NCBI RefSeq assembly: GCF_000330505.1
Contig: NW_004191594.1
Span: forward strand, 159,705 to 183,490
From: Entamoeba invadens IP1
Taxonomy: Eukaryota; Evosea; Mastigamoebida; Endamoebidae
Direction of reading: 5' to 3'
Length of the DNA stretch: 23,786 nucleotides
Shown here: piece after piece, positions 1 through 10,224 of the stretch
Layout of the letters: every line of letters begins with the position of its first letter
Numbering within the stretch: position 1 is the stretch's first letter
The notes under the pieces: generated by a model
Told to the model about the DNA's origin: nothing
Databases searched by the model: none
The model's input: the letters and a program-made list of their open reading frames with translations, nothing else
Program-made: the position numbers and the translations under genes

Positions 1-139
1 TCCTACTTTCTTTTGTTTGTTGTTTATTCTTGTATTATAAAGTACTAATAATTAATAATATTATATATAGTAACTTATTATTAGAATTGAATATGACATA
101 GATACAAATAAACAGACTGAAAGTACCCCGCCAAACAAA

Positions 140-474
140 ATGTTGTTGGACTACATTTACTTGAACTCTCTTCTTGACGAATCGAAAATTAAATCCGCTC
201 GTAAAAACGATGTCAACAACTTGACATTTGTAGGTCTTATTTTTAATTATCTAGTTCGTCTCAACTATGAGTGCCAGTCCTCACTAACTCATTGGTCTTT
301 GTAATTCTATTACCAATCCAATTCATTCAAAATAACACTAACTTGTACAAATTTGATTCAATATTCCTTCAAGCGTTTCTAACAGTTCACCAAACTTCTA
401 TTGATCGCAACATCATTAACAAAATTCTTCAATGTTCTCAAAAAGCTCTTTGGTGTCAAGTTCTGGAAAAGTAA
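140..474 (+). CDS. Possible small gene read in two frames (frameshift or intron)
   Basis: An ATG at 140 opens 54 codons ending in TAA at 302-304. From about 271 a second frame carries on as good coding-like sequence to TAA at 472-474. Both segments use many C-ending codons (GAC, TAC, AAC, ATC, TTC) as the confident genes here do, so I think both code. The second frame has a TGA at 268-270, so an uninterrupted switch must lie between 268 and 304. A frame-correct intron is possible at 201-277 (77 nt, ends CAG), but its donor GTAAAA is not the usual GTTTGT. Alternatives are a one-base deletion, a sequencing error or a decaying gene. The product is not recognised. It would be convergent with the exportin-like gene, with a gap of about 108 bases. 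Confidence 0.4.
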
Positions 475-582
475 AACAATCCGGTTTCTTTCTTTCTCAG
501 GCACACCTTCTTCTGTGTTGATTGTATATAAAACCTATTTTTAAGAATATATTTATAATATTTATAATATATTTATAATATA

Positions 583-3293
583 TTAAAGTAATTCACAAAC
601 TTCTTCAAAAATCGCTTTGGCATTGGGCTGCTCTTTAGAAAAATCAAAAAGTAATTTCGCCAATTCCTCAAAGTTGTTATGATTTTCAATCATTGTTGTT
701 AATACAGTAAACACAATTCGTGTCGATGCCTTTCTAATATAGTCCCACTTGAACATCCTTTTTTTCATGTTTAATTGTTCCACTCTCTCTACAACAAGTC
801 TAACAACACTCATATCTTCATTCTTAATTCCTTTCACTATCATGTTGACACCAAACATCACGAGCTCTTGATCAGTCATAACCTTCTCCGCAAACATTTC
901 TGTCAAGTCAAAAAGGATAGTGTATGACTCTATAACAACTTCTGTTGTATACAAATCAGACGACAATAACTTCCCCAATTTGTCCATACAAAACATGAAT
1001 GCCTTCTCACTCATTTGTAACAACTCTATGGGCATCCCATCAAAGTTATTCACATATTTTCGCACTGAAAATTGCACAAACCTCGAAAACATGGCGATGT
1101 ACACACACAACGACTCACACTCGATCTTGTCCCCACTCTTTATCACATCATCAAAGTGTTCTCCATACACCTCAAAGAACGAATCAACCACTCCACTCAA
1201 TTGTCCATCCGCCAAATTATTCCCAAGTGTTTTAATAGTTTCATTAAACAATTGGCAATACGCATTCCTGAGGTATTTACTCATCTTCATCAAGTTGTCT
1301 TTCACATAAGTCACATGTAAGAGTTCAACACAATTGAATAGAAGACTCGAACCAACTCGAATACTGTCGCATTTGGAAATGACGTCTTTCATAAACAAAA
1401 TACTCGTTATACATCCATTCTCGTCATTCTTCTCGCACTTTTCTTTGATTTGCAGGATCAGAAAATTGAGTAATTGGTTCCCAAAGTCCACCTCTTGCTG
1501 CGATATTTCTCTCCCGTTTTCTATTAACACAAAAGACAAGACCATACCATACACCTCAGCTTGGAGTTGTGCAGGAAATTGTCCCACAACCCCAAGAATT
1601 TGTTTGAATATATCATTCACCACTTTGTATGTCAGACTCTCCGGCTTCCACATCGCAACAACGTCAAACCCCAATTCCAATATCTCCTTTTTGATATACA
1701 CATTCACACACTTGAACCCCATCGAAAAGATAATAGAGGCTATTGAGCTCCTCATCTCAATGGTACTTGCGCGTAGCATCCCACATAAGTTCTCTACAAG
1801 TACTGCGTATGAAGTAACAAGTGTCTTACATTCATCATCTTGAATACTTTGCACACAAACACCGTACTCTAACACCTGCTTTAAAAATGAAGTACACCCT
1901 TCAGGACTCAAATTCTTCCCAGCAAGACTCATGAGAAACACCGAATTTGCTGTACTGAAATCTAATATGGCGCCAATGCCTATTGTCTTCCTATTTAAAA
2001 TCAGTTCAATTGCATTCTTCGAGTAGTTCTCACATATGGATTTGCAGTTCTCGTTGTACTCGATCAGCCCTCCAATGTAAAGCATAGACTGGTCGATGAG
2101 TCGTTCATACTCCGTTTGTTTATTTAACAGATCCTCTGTCAAATCCAACTCTTCCATTCGACCATTTTTGAAGTGGAAGATAGAGTCTAAGATACACGCA
2201 CACATCACCTCTATCTTGTCTAACTCCCCAATTGTGTAGACGTACCTTGCAAGTATGGGAAAGACGGGATGTAACTCCCTCATCATTTTCACATCGCTGT
2301 GGTGGAGTTCATTAAATTTCAAGACACTCGTAACACCATCATTCACTGAAGCTTTGAAATTCAAGTCGTTCATCTGGCGGTCACTATTCACCACAAGAGT
2401 CATCAACTGGACGATAAAATTCACGTTGAAATGGTCATTATTGACAGAATTGGCAATTTGCAGTCTCATTGCTTCTAACATCTTAAGCAAATTGAACAAC
2501 GGAAAATCAGTTCCATGCGCTGATATCATTTTGTCGCAACAGTCACTCACCACTTCATTCAACTCGGGCATTCTATCTGATTAATATAGTTTGCAATATA
2601 GTAATTAATAGTATATTTTATATCGAAAGTAAGTTCATATATAACAAACAGAGAAGCTTGTTGGATCATCTTAGTGAAGTCAATTGTTCTGAAGACATAA
2701 AATTGAAACGTTGTAAATGCTTTGGCAAAGCAATTTAAAGCACCGGTAAAGTCCGTGTGATAATTATTAAGAATGACCCTCATTATGTTCTTCCCTTCAT
2801 TAGAAAATTGGATGAACGTGTTAGCCTTAATACGCAAACGTATTTTGACCTTCGTGACTTTGTTCTCAAAAATGTCAAAAATGGTTGAAAGACATGTGAA
2901 GAAGAGATGACTGTTTTGTGTGTTTTTGAACAATGTAACAACTTCAGTGACTGGAGAAACAGTTTCGTAATTCACTAATATAGTCCCACAATAGATTTCA
3001 ACAATTTGACTCAGTAAATTCCCCTTTTTAAGTTGATCCAATGTTATCATTGCACTCACTAATAGACTCTTGACTAGTGATACATCTTCTTCAAACCACT
3101 CCCGTCGTATCCGCTTCTCAAACACAAACGTCACAAACCACACAAGCCTTTCGTCGAGCTGTGAGACGTTTTTGAGCAACTCCAATGCAAATGTAAACGC
3201 CTGCTCTGTCTTCACAAAGTCCTTTAATTCCGCCTCCGCCCGTTTCATCATCGCCTCATTTGTTGCTTGAAAATAATTTGTAAGTAATTGCAT
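583..3293 (-). CDS. Importin-beta/exportin-like karyopherin, two exons
   Basis: Exons are 3293-2650 and 2572-583; the joined protein has 877 residues. The N-terminus (LLTNYFQATNEAMMKRAEAE, then an Ala-Phe-Thr-Phe block) has the look of an importin-beta N-terminal domain: a short helix, an Arg-Ala-Glu helix and a second helix carrying the residues that usually touch Ran-GTP. The rest is all-helical, Leu/Ile/Val-rich and free of low complexity, as expected for HEAT repeats. Such proteins carry cargo through nuclear pores with Ran. The N-terminal pattern is closer to the exportin 4/6/7 or exportin-T groups than to importin beta itself, but I cannot fix the subfamily. The longest open frame begins at a TTG at 3305; the first ATG is at 3293 and is taken as the start. 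The two exons lie in different frames and are joined exactly by the intron at 2573-2649. Confidence 0.75.
2573..2649 (-). other. Spliceosomal intron in the exportin-like gene (77 nt)
   Basis: On the minus strand the intron opens with GTTTGTTATA and closes with AGATAG. Exon 1 ends with CT and exon 2 begins with A, completing a Leu codon (phase 2), after which the frame runs straight into the 662-residue second part. The nearby CAG at 2579-2577 would leave an in-frame TAG, so the TAG acceptor is the only good one. Without splicing the first exon stops after about 30 more codons. Confidence 0.85.
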
Positions 3294-3305
3294 TTTGCTT
3301 TTCAA

Positions 3306-3654
3306 GTTTTTTTAAAGAAAAAATCTTTGATCTTCCAATTCACATCCCTGAAATGAACTTTACCAATTTTTTTTAAAATATACTATTAATATTGATTTAT
3401 ATTACTATTTGTTACTAATATCATCATTCACAAAAACACTTTTTATTTTGTTAAAATAAAAATTAGTTGTTTTTCATAACTATACATAATTATATTTATA
3501 TAGATAAATTATTATCTATATTATAATATATTATTAATAAATAGTTGTACTAATTTATGATACAATTAATAATAAAATATTATGATATATATTAATAATT
3601 AGTAATAATCAACAAAAAGAAAAAGAAGGGAAATAACATAAGTTAAAGAGTGAG
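3306..3654. other. AT-rich spacer between two minus-strand genes
   Basis: No gene seen. It holds the 5' flank of the exportin-like gene. A TATA-like stretch lies at about 3375-3387, and a copy of AATGAACT sits at 3352-3359, in reverse orientation relative to that gene. The rest is nearly pure A/T and also contains the 3' flank of the RBR gene. Confidence 0.6.
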
Positions 3655-5424
3655 TTACATATCCTCAAGTTCCTCCTCGATTGAGTGTGTGATTTTTTCA
3701 AAAGAGTCTTTGATTGGTTTGACAAATTGTGAGAGCTGACTCATCATCTCGATACTAATGACTTCCGCTTTTAATATCATTTGGATCTTCTTTGTGAGTA
3801 ACTCTGCTTGCATCTGGAACTTAGTTTGCTGGAACTCAATCAAATCCTTTTTTGATCGTTGGTAGCATCCATAGACGCACAAATTTCTCAGGATGACGTG
3901 TGCATCAATTTCGACCAAAGATGCTTCATATAAAGGTGCTAGTGTTGATGAAATATCTTTTCTGTCTCGGATGATATCTACTATAGTGTGGTTTCTCTCA
4001 ATAGACTGCTTGACACCGACGTTTTGAAGATCGTAATGTGTAATGTAATTCAAAGTCTCTTCATTGACATAATCGTGTGCATCTTTTTCTTTATTAGGGT
4101 TGTATGGCTTACACGTCTGTGTAGGTTTGTGTTGATGGTCATTAGTGACTTGCATGCACACCCAACAGAAGAATGAATGACACTTATAACATGACATCCA
4201 TTGACATCCTCCATTCTTTTCAATGAATGTCCCACATTTTGGACATGGTCGAGAGTTCTCTCGAATCCATTTCAAATTCAATCCATCTTTCTTAAGTAAC
4301 TCAGTCCACTTCTTCCACATGTCACAAGAGGCTGGACGGTGATTGTCACTCCCACACAATAAACACAAATCAGTTTCACAGTCACACACCGCCGTCACAG
4401 CACCACCAAAGTACTCTCCTTTGAAATGAAGGAGTTTAGTGCATTTATTGTTATTACAGTACTTACAGATGATTTGTTTGTTGTTCTCTATAAACCCGGT
4501 GATGAGTAATCCACAGTATTTGAAGTAAGTGTAATCATCAACTAATTTCCGTACAACATCCATACAGATACAACACTTGCATCCGCCAGATAAACACCGC
4601 AAGTTACCTATTGTCTTCCCAGACTCTTTCATCCCACTCAAAATGTGGTCGCGAATACAATTCACACAAAATGTATGTCCACAGCGATTTGTCATCATCT
4701 CCTCTGGAAGTTTGTCCTCGTAACAGACATCACAAGTCACACCAGAAGTCTCAAGCATTTTCTCCCTCTTTGTGTTCTCCTCTTCAAACCTCTTTTGAAG
4801 TTGGTTGAACCACACCCTCATGTCTTTTGGCACGTTCTTCTCGTTTGAAACAGCTTGGATTATTTCTTTTTCACTGGGCAGTCGGGTGGCCAAATCATAA
4901 TAAAATTCTTTAGAATAATCCAATAGAGGGGCGGCCGTTGCTGTTTCCAGTGGTGGTGCAATTCTTCCCCTATATTTTTGAAGTTCATTTTTTAAAAGTA
5001 CAATAAGCTTGTGAAGGTTGATTCTGATCTGTTGTAAAGCATCTTCTTCATTATTGTTGTTCATCATAAGGGCAGCAGTGGCTATGACTTTGTTGAAACC
5101 ACGAGACATAATACTATTGACGGATTCTTCACTCACAAATAGTGTCCCATATTGTTTATAAGCTAATTTGGTATAGTCTGCGGGAAAACATTGTTCTTTA
5201 GGTGCATACCATTCTCGTGTCTTTTGAGAATACCCACACTTCTTCAGGAAATTGTCGTCATCAAAGAATTTTTCTTGAAGACGAGAAGACTTGAAATCAA
5301 AGTCATAAATCAACGACAAAGTAATTGGCTCAACAATATCAAAAAGCTCAGTACTTCCTTGTACCTCAGACTCTATCACTTTAAGAAGTTCACTTCGGTC
5401 AAGACACTCAGTCTCTTCTTTCAT
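3655..5424 (-). CDS. Ariadne-type RBR E3 ubiquitin ligase
   Basis: 589 residues. RING1 starts at Cys231-x2-Cys234, with Cys248, His250, Cys253 and Cys256 (RCGHTFCVNC), and ends in a Cys-rich stretch at 277-287. The in-between-RING domain spans about 320-367 and includes CDCETDLCLLCG. RING2 begins at Cys394-x2-Cys397 and contains IEKNGGCQWMSC, which places the catalytic cysteine at Cys407; FCWVCM and His430/His432 follow. The linker KKWTELLKKDGLNLKWIREN before RING2 matches the Ariadne arrangement (KKW ... WI.. CPKC). The helical C-terminus (about 450-589) fits the Ariadne domain that autoinhibits such enzymes. Function from family knowledge: ubiquitin passes from an E2 bound by RING1 to Cys407 and then to the substrate. 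The N-terminal 220 residues are unique. An upstream exon may extend the protein (see 5491-5580). Confidence 0.92.
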   Translation of the reverse strand: MKEETECLDRSELLKVIESEVQGSTELFDIVEPITLSLIYDFDFKSSRLQEKFFDDDNFLKKCGYSQKTREWYAPKEQCFPADYTKLAYKQYGTLFVSEESVNSIMSRGFNKVIATAALMMNNNNEEDALQQIRINLHKLIVLLKNELQKYRGRIAPPLETATAAPLLDYSKEFYYDLATRLPSEKEIIQAVSNEKNVPKDMRVWFNQLQKRFEEENTKREKMLETSGVTCDVCYEDKLPEEMMTNRCGHTFCVNCIRDHILSGMKESGKTIGNLRCLSGGCKCCICMDVVRKLVDDYTYFKYCGLLITGFIENNKQIICKYCNNNKCTKLLHFKGEYFGGAVTAVCDCETDLCLLCGSDNHRPASCDMWKKWTELLKKDGLNLKWIRENSRPCPKCGTFIEKNGGCQWMSCYKCHSFFCWVCMQVTNDHQHKPTQTCKPYNPNKEKDAHDYVNEETLNYITHYDLQNVGVKQSIERNHTIVDIIRDRKDISSTLAPLYEASLVEIDAHVILRNLCVYGCYQRSKKDLIEFQQTKFQMQAELLTKKIQMILKAEVISIEMMSQLSQFVKPIKDSFEKITHSIEEELEDM

Positions 5425-5490
5425 CTTTTTTCCTAGTTGTAAGTTATTTGGTTGTATACTTCATAACTATAAGTGATGTATGTTACAAAC

Positions 5491-5580
5491 TGTAAGTTGA
5501 TAGGGGAAGACTGTCGATAATACGTTTTGTCTGAGCATCCATTCTTTTTTTCTGTTTTCGAGTTCCATGTTATGCCTCAT
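5491..5580 (-). CDS. Possible missed 5' exon of the RBR ligase gene
   Basis: On the minus strand an ATG at 5580 (or 5568) opens a frame with coding-like codons (CTC, AAC, GTC, TTC, CCC) reading MELENRKKEW then MLRQNVLSTVFPYQLT. It meets a canonical GTTTGT donor at 5490, exactly at a codon boundary. A TATA-like GTTTTTAAAC lies about 22 bases upstream of 5580. Splicing to the AAG just before the RBR start (intron 5490-5425, 66 nt) keeps the frame and would add 26 or 30 residues. The more typical CTAG acceptor (ending at 5433) would instead run into a TGA. So the exon is plausible but the junction is unresolved; an upstream short ORF is the alternative. Confidence 0.35.
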
Positions 5581-6225
5581 CCATCATTTCAAAAATTGTT
5601 GTTTAAAAACATATTGTTTTTTTTAATGTAAGAAACAATAGTTTTTGTCTCGATTTCAATGTGTTTTTTCTACAATTAAATCCTGTGATATATTAATAAA
5701 TAGATTTTGTAAACTTCACATGTTTGAAAAATTTAAAGTTCAATCTTTGACTCACAAATTGTTGAAAACATATGCTATAATTTTGATTATTTTATTACTA
5801 ATATATGGTTTAGATTTTTTAGAAATTAAACAAAATGACTCATTTGTTATTTTTATATTTTTTGAACAAATATTTTTCAAAATATTTTATTATTATTTTT
5901 TTTTCAAAACTATTGTTTATTTGAATTTATTTATTTATTAATCTGATACTAATAATAATGTATTAGAATCAATTTATTTTATCATAAAATATACAATTAA
6001 AAACTATTTTTTATTTTCTAATATTTATCTGAATTAATTTATTATTCAATCATATTATTTCACAACAAAATGTTAATAAAAAGAGTAAAAAATAGTTAGT
6101 AAAATAATTTACCAAATAAAAAACAAAAACTATATTTTATAAATATTTTTAATATAAACTATAACTATTATTTTCCAAACTAACATGACGAGATAGAAAC
6201 TCGAAAATACACTCAAACATTCTCG
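5581..6225. other. AT-rich divergent spacer
   Basis: This lies between the divergent RBR ligase and the membrane-protein gene. It is almost entirely A/T with long T and A runs. A 98-codon open stretch at 5645-5941 has no ATG start and reads as Phe/Ile/Tyr/Leu from AT-rich DNA, so it is not called. No RNA gene seen. Confidence 0.6.
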
Positions 6226-7808
6226 ATGTTGAAAGACCAAATGAACGAGTACACAAACCTTCGTCAACCCGATGACGAAGAGGAGGAACAAAAGTCTGAT
6301 GGGTGGTTGATATGGTCGATATGGGTAATGATGACTATAGTAGCTGTAATAACCTTTACTGTATCATTAATGAGTCTTATATTTTTCAAATTAAAAATGG
6401 AGTCAACGTATCAGACCTTCCAACAATCGACTTTAATGTTAGCGCCAAAAGTCTTTACGCTTGATTCTTATCGTCTTCCGCCCCCTGCAGAGTGGGCTGG
6501 CTTTGATTGGGGAGTAGTCGAAAGTATTCTCTTAGGATCCGTCAATCGTGTGAATGAACAATCGAAGTGGAGGTATCCACGTATTGATCCTGTTGCTTCA
6601 AATGATTTGTACAATCGCTTAGATAGTAGTAATATTCCCCCTGAGAGTAACACTAGATATACAGCTTCCTTCTATGAAGCCAACAATGATAGTCTGAGAG
6701 TTGAAAGTTTGTTATTGACATCCAATGTTATTTACTATAACAACATTATAACAATTATAACAGTACAGTTGGGTACACATCACATCCATCAACAACCTTT
6801 TCCATTGGTAGAGTCAAGGATTCGTTAATGAAAGCTAACAACTACCCGAATGTCCCACAAGACAAACCACTCCACCCAATCATTTTAACACACGCGTCGT
6901 ATAAAAATATCCGCACGGTCGGTGGAAATCCATTTGAGTTTGACATGTGCTATAACCAGAACTGTGAAGTGTTGGACCAATTCACTGCACGAGGGCTTCG
7001 GTCGTTTTCTGTGGTCGGGTGGAATGACAACATACGATCACTTGGTTCCATTCGATCAAATGGAGAAGCTGCTGTGTTCCAAGGTGGATTTATAGTGAGA
7101 ACGCCGTCACAAGATGTTGGTCACACCCTCGCATATTTCACAGGAAACTTTTCGGACACCAAAGAGAATGAAATCTGCCCGAATTTGCGGTTGAGGAAGA
7201 ATTGGAATCCATGTCAAACTCATATTGAAAGCACTTATGGTATGAAGTTTGACGATGCGAAGTATTATAGTCGTGGGGAGAAGGAAACCATCACTTGTAT
7301 CCATTCCCTGAATACTCCAACCGCGTTAATTGTTATTCTCGACGATGGAAATAAACTTATGAAGACATATGACCTCAATGTGAATAACACGTACTATTTA
7401 GTCACTTCACCGAACGCATTTCCAAAGTACATTAAAACGTATAAAGAGGCCGTCTACGACATTTTATTGAAGGAATGCAACAAACAAGAAGAATGTAACT
7501 TTTTGGGGTTAAAAGAAGTGTCAGAAGAGTTGATGGGAGAGATCTTTAGACCACAGATATTTGTGAAGAACGGAGAAGAGTGTTCTTTTGTCTTGTTGCC
7601 ATACGACACTTTGATGCGAATGAATTTGTTACTTCGACCAACTCGAATTAATAAATTGGGAAACTCATTCATGTCGTACGACTTTGTTTATTATAACTTG
7701 CAGATGAATAGCTCATTTGAAGAGAGTTACAAAAATGTGAAAATGGTTGAATTCAACGAACGACTGAACAAAGGAGAGGACGATTTACTCTTCTTTCGAA
7801 TCAATTAA
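6226..7808 (+). CDS. Unrecognised single-pass membrane protein, two exons
   Basis: Exons are 6226-6706 and 6769-7808, giving 506 residues. Residues 1-26 are acidic (DDEEEE), and about 27-54 form one transmembrane segment (LIWSIWVMMTIVAVITFTVS) followed by KLK. The remaining 450 residues hold about ten cysteines, several in close pairs (MCYNQNC, ECNKQEEC), and N-glycosylation sequons (NDS, NFS, NNT, NSS), which suggests a folded domain in the secretory lumen or outside the cell. The charge balance around the membrane segment is ambiguous: acidic N-terminus, basic residues after it. Topology is therefore inferred only from the cysteines and sequons. I do not recognise the family. The ATG at 6226 is the first in frame. 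Exon 1 read through the intron would end in about 40 unrelated residues. Confidence 0.8.
6707..6768 (+). other. Spliceosomal intron in the membrane-protein gene (62 nt)
   Basis: It opens with GTTTGTTATT and closes with GTACAG. Exon 1 ends on the first base of a codon (A) and exon 2 begins TT, giving ATT (Ile) and then GYTSHPSTTF in the frame of the second part. The alternative CAG five bases earlier (ending at 6763) breaks the frame. Confidence 0.85.
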
Positions 7809-8512
7809 CCTTTATAATACATTCATGACGTTCTTTTTGTTATAATGAATACATCATAATTGCTTTGTCCATTATTTTACAGTTCAAATGATGTTTTCTT
7901 CATTTACAGATCCTTTTAATTTTTTGGCCTTCAAAAAGTCAATTCGTTGTTTTGTATAATTCAATTTGTCCGTTTTTTTCTTATGATTTTTTCCTTTTTT
8001 ATTGTTGTGGTGGAAGAAACGAATCGCACAACTTCTGTTTGTTAAGATTAAAATGGCACTTTTTAAGTGGAGTTTCGAAATATAAAAAGCGAAACACTAA
8101 ATAAATAATTGGGGTCACTTAACAAGAAACATATTATAACATTTATTATTTATATAAATATGGTTTTCATATTATAAATTATAGTATGTATTGAACAGTG
8201 AAACGGTTTTGAGTTTAAAAAACAAGTCTAAGGGGAACTTTTTATTGTTGTTGTTTTTTGTTTTTTGGCTTGGTAAGCAGATTTATTATTTCTAGTAAAA
8301 ATATGGTATATATAATTATATACAATAGCTAAATAAGGGTTTTTCAAAATCGAAATTAATGTGACAAAAAAAGCATGAAAAAACGATGAAAATAAAATAC
8401 TCAATTACACCCCGATTTCCCGTTGTATTGATAACAATTGAAAGAAATTTATACGAAATTATTCAAGCGAAAAATTTAATCCAAAAGGTCACTAAAACCA
8501 GAATACAACTAA
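7809..8512. other. Spacer with a Met-less coding-like open frame on the minus strand
   Basis: This is the 3' flank of the membrane-protein gene and the 5' flank of the NAC alpha gene. The only notable content is a 70-codon open stretch on the minus strand (8096-7884, ends TGA) without any ATG, whose last 45 codons look coding (see findings). The remainder is AT-rich with no recognisable gene. Confidence 0.45.
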
Positions 8513-8604
8513 AATGAACTAATAAGAAATGAGTCAAGTTAAAGGGTTTAAAAAGCATTCATCCAGTTGTATGAATTGCAACAAGGCCGAACTGAATATT
8601 CAAA
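8513..8604 (+). promoter_or_regulatory. Entamoeba-type three-part promoter of the NAC alpha gene
   Basis: AATGAACT at 8513-8520 matches the Entamoeba GAAC element exactly. GGTTTAAAAAGC at 8545-8556 resembles the GTATTTAAA(G/C) TATA element. AATATTCA at 8595-8602, just before the ATG, resembles the initiator AAAAATTCA. Element identities come from E. histolytica literature; use here is inference. Confidence 0.55.
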
Positions 8605-10224
8605 ATGTCGAATTCGTTGAGGAAGTCCAAAATTTCATCAATGATCAACAAATATGAAAGCTTGGAACAAAAGAAAATCCGAGAAATTCATATCGAAGAT
8701 GAAGTCAGAAAAGAAAAAGGTGCCCAAATACAGGGCTCAAAAGCTAGTAACTCAGACAAGGTAGCTGAAAAGGTTACAAAGGAACAACAAGAAAAAGAAA
8801 TAGCTGCCAAACAAGCCGCTGAACAAAAAGCTCAAGAAGAGAAATTAGCACAAGAAAAAGCTGAAGCAGAGAAGGTTGCAAAAGAAGCTGCAGAGAAAAA
8901 AGCACAAGAGGAAAAAGAAGCACAAGAAAAGAAGGCTGCTGAAGAACAATTAGCCAAAGAAGCAGAAGAAAAAGCAAAACAAGAAAAAGAGGCTGAAGAA
9001 AAGAGAGCAAAAGAAATTGCTGAGAAGGAAGCCGCTGAAAAGAAAACCCAAGAAGAGAAATTAGCAAAAGAGGAAAAAGAAGCTGCTGAGAAAGCTGAAG
9101 CAGAGAAGGTTGCAAAAGAGGCTGCTGAAAAGAAGGCCGCCGAAGAGAAAGCAGCTGAAGAAGAGAAATTAGCCAAAGAAAAAGCCGAAAAGGAAGCTGC
9201 TGAAAAACTCGCAAAAGAAACTGAAGAGAAAGGTTTGTTACGTATTTTGCACACAATCATTTATATTGGTTTGATTTGAAAATTTTATTTACAAACAGAG
9301 AAAGAGGCTGCTGAAAAATTAGCCAAAGAACAGGCCGAAAAAGAAGCCGCAGACAAAAAAGCTCAAGAGGAAAAATTAGTACAAGAAAAAGCTGAAAAAG
9401 AAGCCGCCGAGAAAGTTGAAGCCGAAAAGAAAGCAAAAGAGGAGAAAGAAGCTGCTGAAAAAGCAAAACAAGAAAAAGAGGCTATTGAGAAGAAGGCTCA
9501 AGAGGAAAAAGAAGCGGCTGAGAAATTAGCAAAAGAAAACGCAGAGAAGGAAGCTGCTGAAAAAGCTGAACAAGAAAAATTGGCCAAAGAAGCTACTGAG
9601 AAGAAGGCTCAAGAGGAAAAAGAAGCTGGTGAGCAAAAGTTAAAAGAAGAGAAAGCCGCCGAAGCAGATAAACAAGTCGAAGAACCAAAATCTGAGACGC
9701 AACAAGAAGAAGTTCAAAGAGAAGAAGAACATAAAGAAGAAACAAAAGAAGATGAAATTCCAACTCAACGCATCATGTCTAAAGGAGAAAAGAAAGCGCG
9801 TAAGGCATTAGAGAAAGTTGGACTTGTCGAAGTTCTGAATGTCATTGAATTTTCGATGAAACGTGCTGATGCGAAGTTTGTGATTCACAGCCCAGCAGTT
9901 TTCAAATTGCCCGGCTCAGAGCAGTATGTCGTTTATGGAGAACCAAGAAACGAAATTGTTGATGAGAAAACACGAAGACTCTTCGAACAACTTCAGAGAG
10001 ATATGGCTGAGAAACAAGCTGCAGACATCGATCACCATGAAGTACCACAGACTGAGAAGACTGAATCTTCTACTACAAATGCAGAAGAAGATAATGGCTA
10101 TACACCAGTCGAGGCAGATGTCTCTGTTTTAATGGCACAAGCCAACACAACACACGAAAAGGCGTACGCCGCACTCAAGAAGACAAAGGGTGATTTGGTT
10201 AATGCGTTCTTTGAATTCCAGTAA
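8605..10224 (+). CDS. Nascent polypeptide-associated complex alpha subunit with long Lys/Ala/Glu repeat
   Basis: Exons are 8605-9232 and 9299-10224, giving 517 residues. The C-terminal part is clear. The NAC domain at about 369-428 begins MSKGEKKARKALEKVGL and runs to YVVYGEPRNEI, the counterpart of the usual SRSEKKARKAMSKLGL ... YIVFGEAKIED. A UBA domain at about 480-517 (VSVLMAQANTTHEKAYAALK, then GDLVNAFFEF) matches the typical NAC alpha end. NAC alpha pairs with NAC beta at the ribosome exit and shields new chains. Most NAC alpha proteins have about 200 residues. Here roughly residues 50-355 are an imperfect repeat of units such as KEAAEKKAQEEK, probably a long charged helix. The first 45 residues (MSNSLRKSKISSMINKYESL) are not repetitive. 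The intron falls inside the repeat. Confidence 0.9.
8760..9675 (+). repeat. Coding Lys/Ala/Glu repeat tract in the NAC alpha gene
   Basis: Imperfect tandem units built from GCTGAA, GAAAAA, AAAGAA and CAAGAG hexamers encode EKEAAEK, EKKAQEEK and EKLAKE blocks on both sides of the intron. The units vary in length and codon choice, so this is an aged, protein-level repeat and not a fresh microsatellite. Confidence 0.85.
9233..9298 (+). other. Spliceosomal intron inside the NAC alpha repeat (66 nt)
   Basis: It opens GTTTGTTACG and closes AAACAG. Exon 1 ends with G and exon 2 begins AG, restoring GAG (Glu) in the middle of a KEAAEK-type unit. Frame and repeat continue unchanged across the junction, while the intron itself has no repeat sequence. 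Confidence 0.9.

Noticed and set aside
920..1843. Several plus-strand open frames
   Set aside because: They are antisense shadows of the exportin-like gene, with no independent coding signal or promoter.
5733..5750. tRNA-like T-arm (GTTCAATC in a short stem)
   Set aside because: No matching acceptor, D or anticodon arms could be built around it.
5645..5941. 98-codon hydrophobic open frame on the plus strand
   Set aside because: It starts at a TTG, the first ATG is internal, and the composition (Phe, Ile, Leu, Tyr) is what AT-rich spacer gives by chance.
8774..9260. Two long Ser/Phe- and Leu-rich open frames on the minus strand
   Set aside because: They are antisense to the NAC alpha repeat; the GAA/AAA/GCT repeat automatically keeps the reverse frames open.
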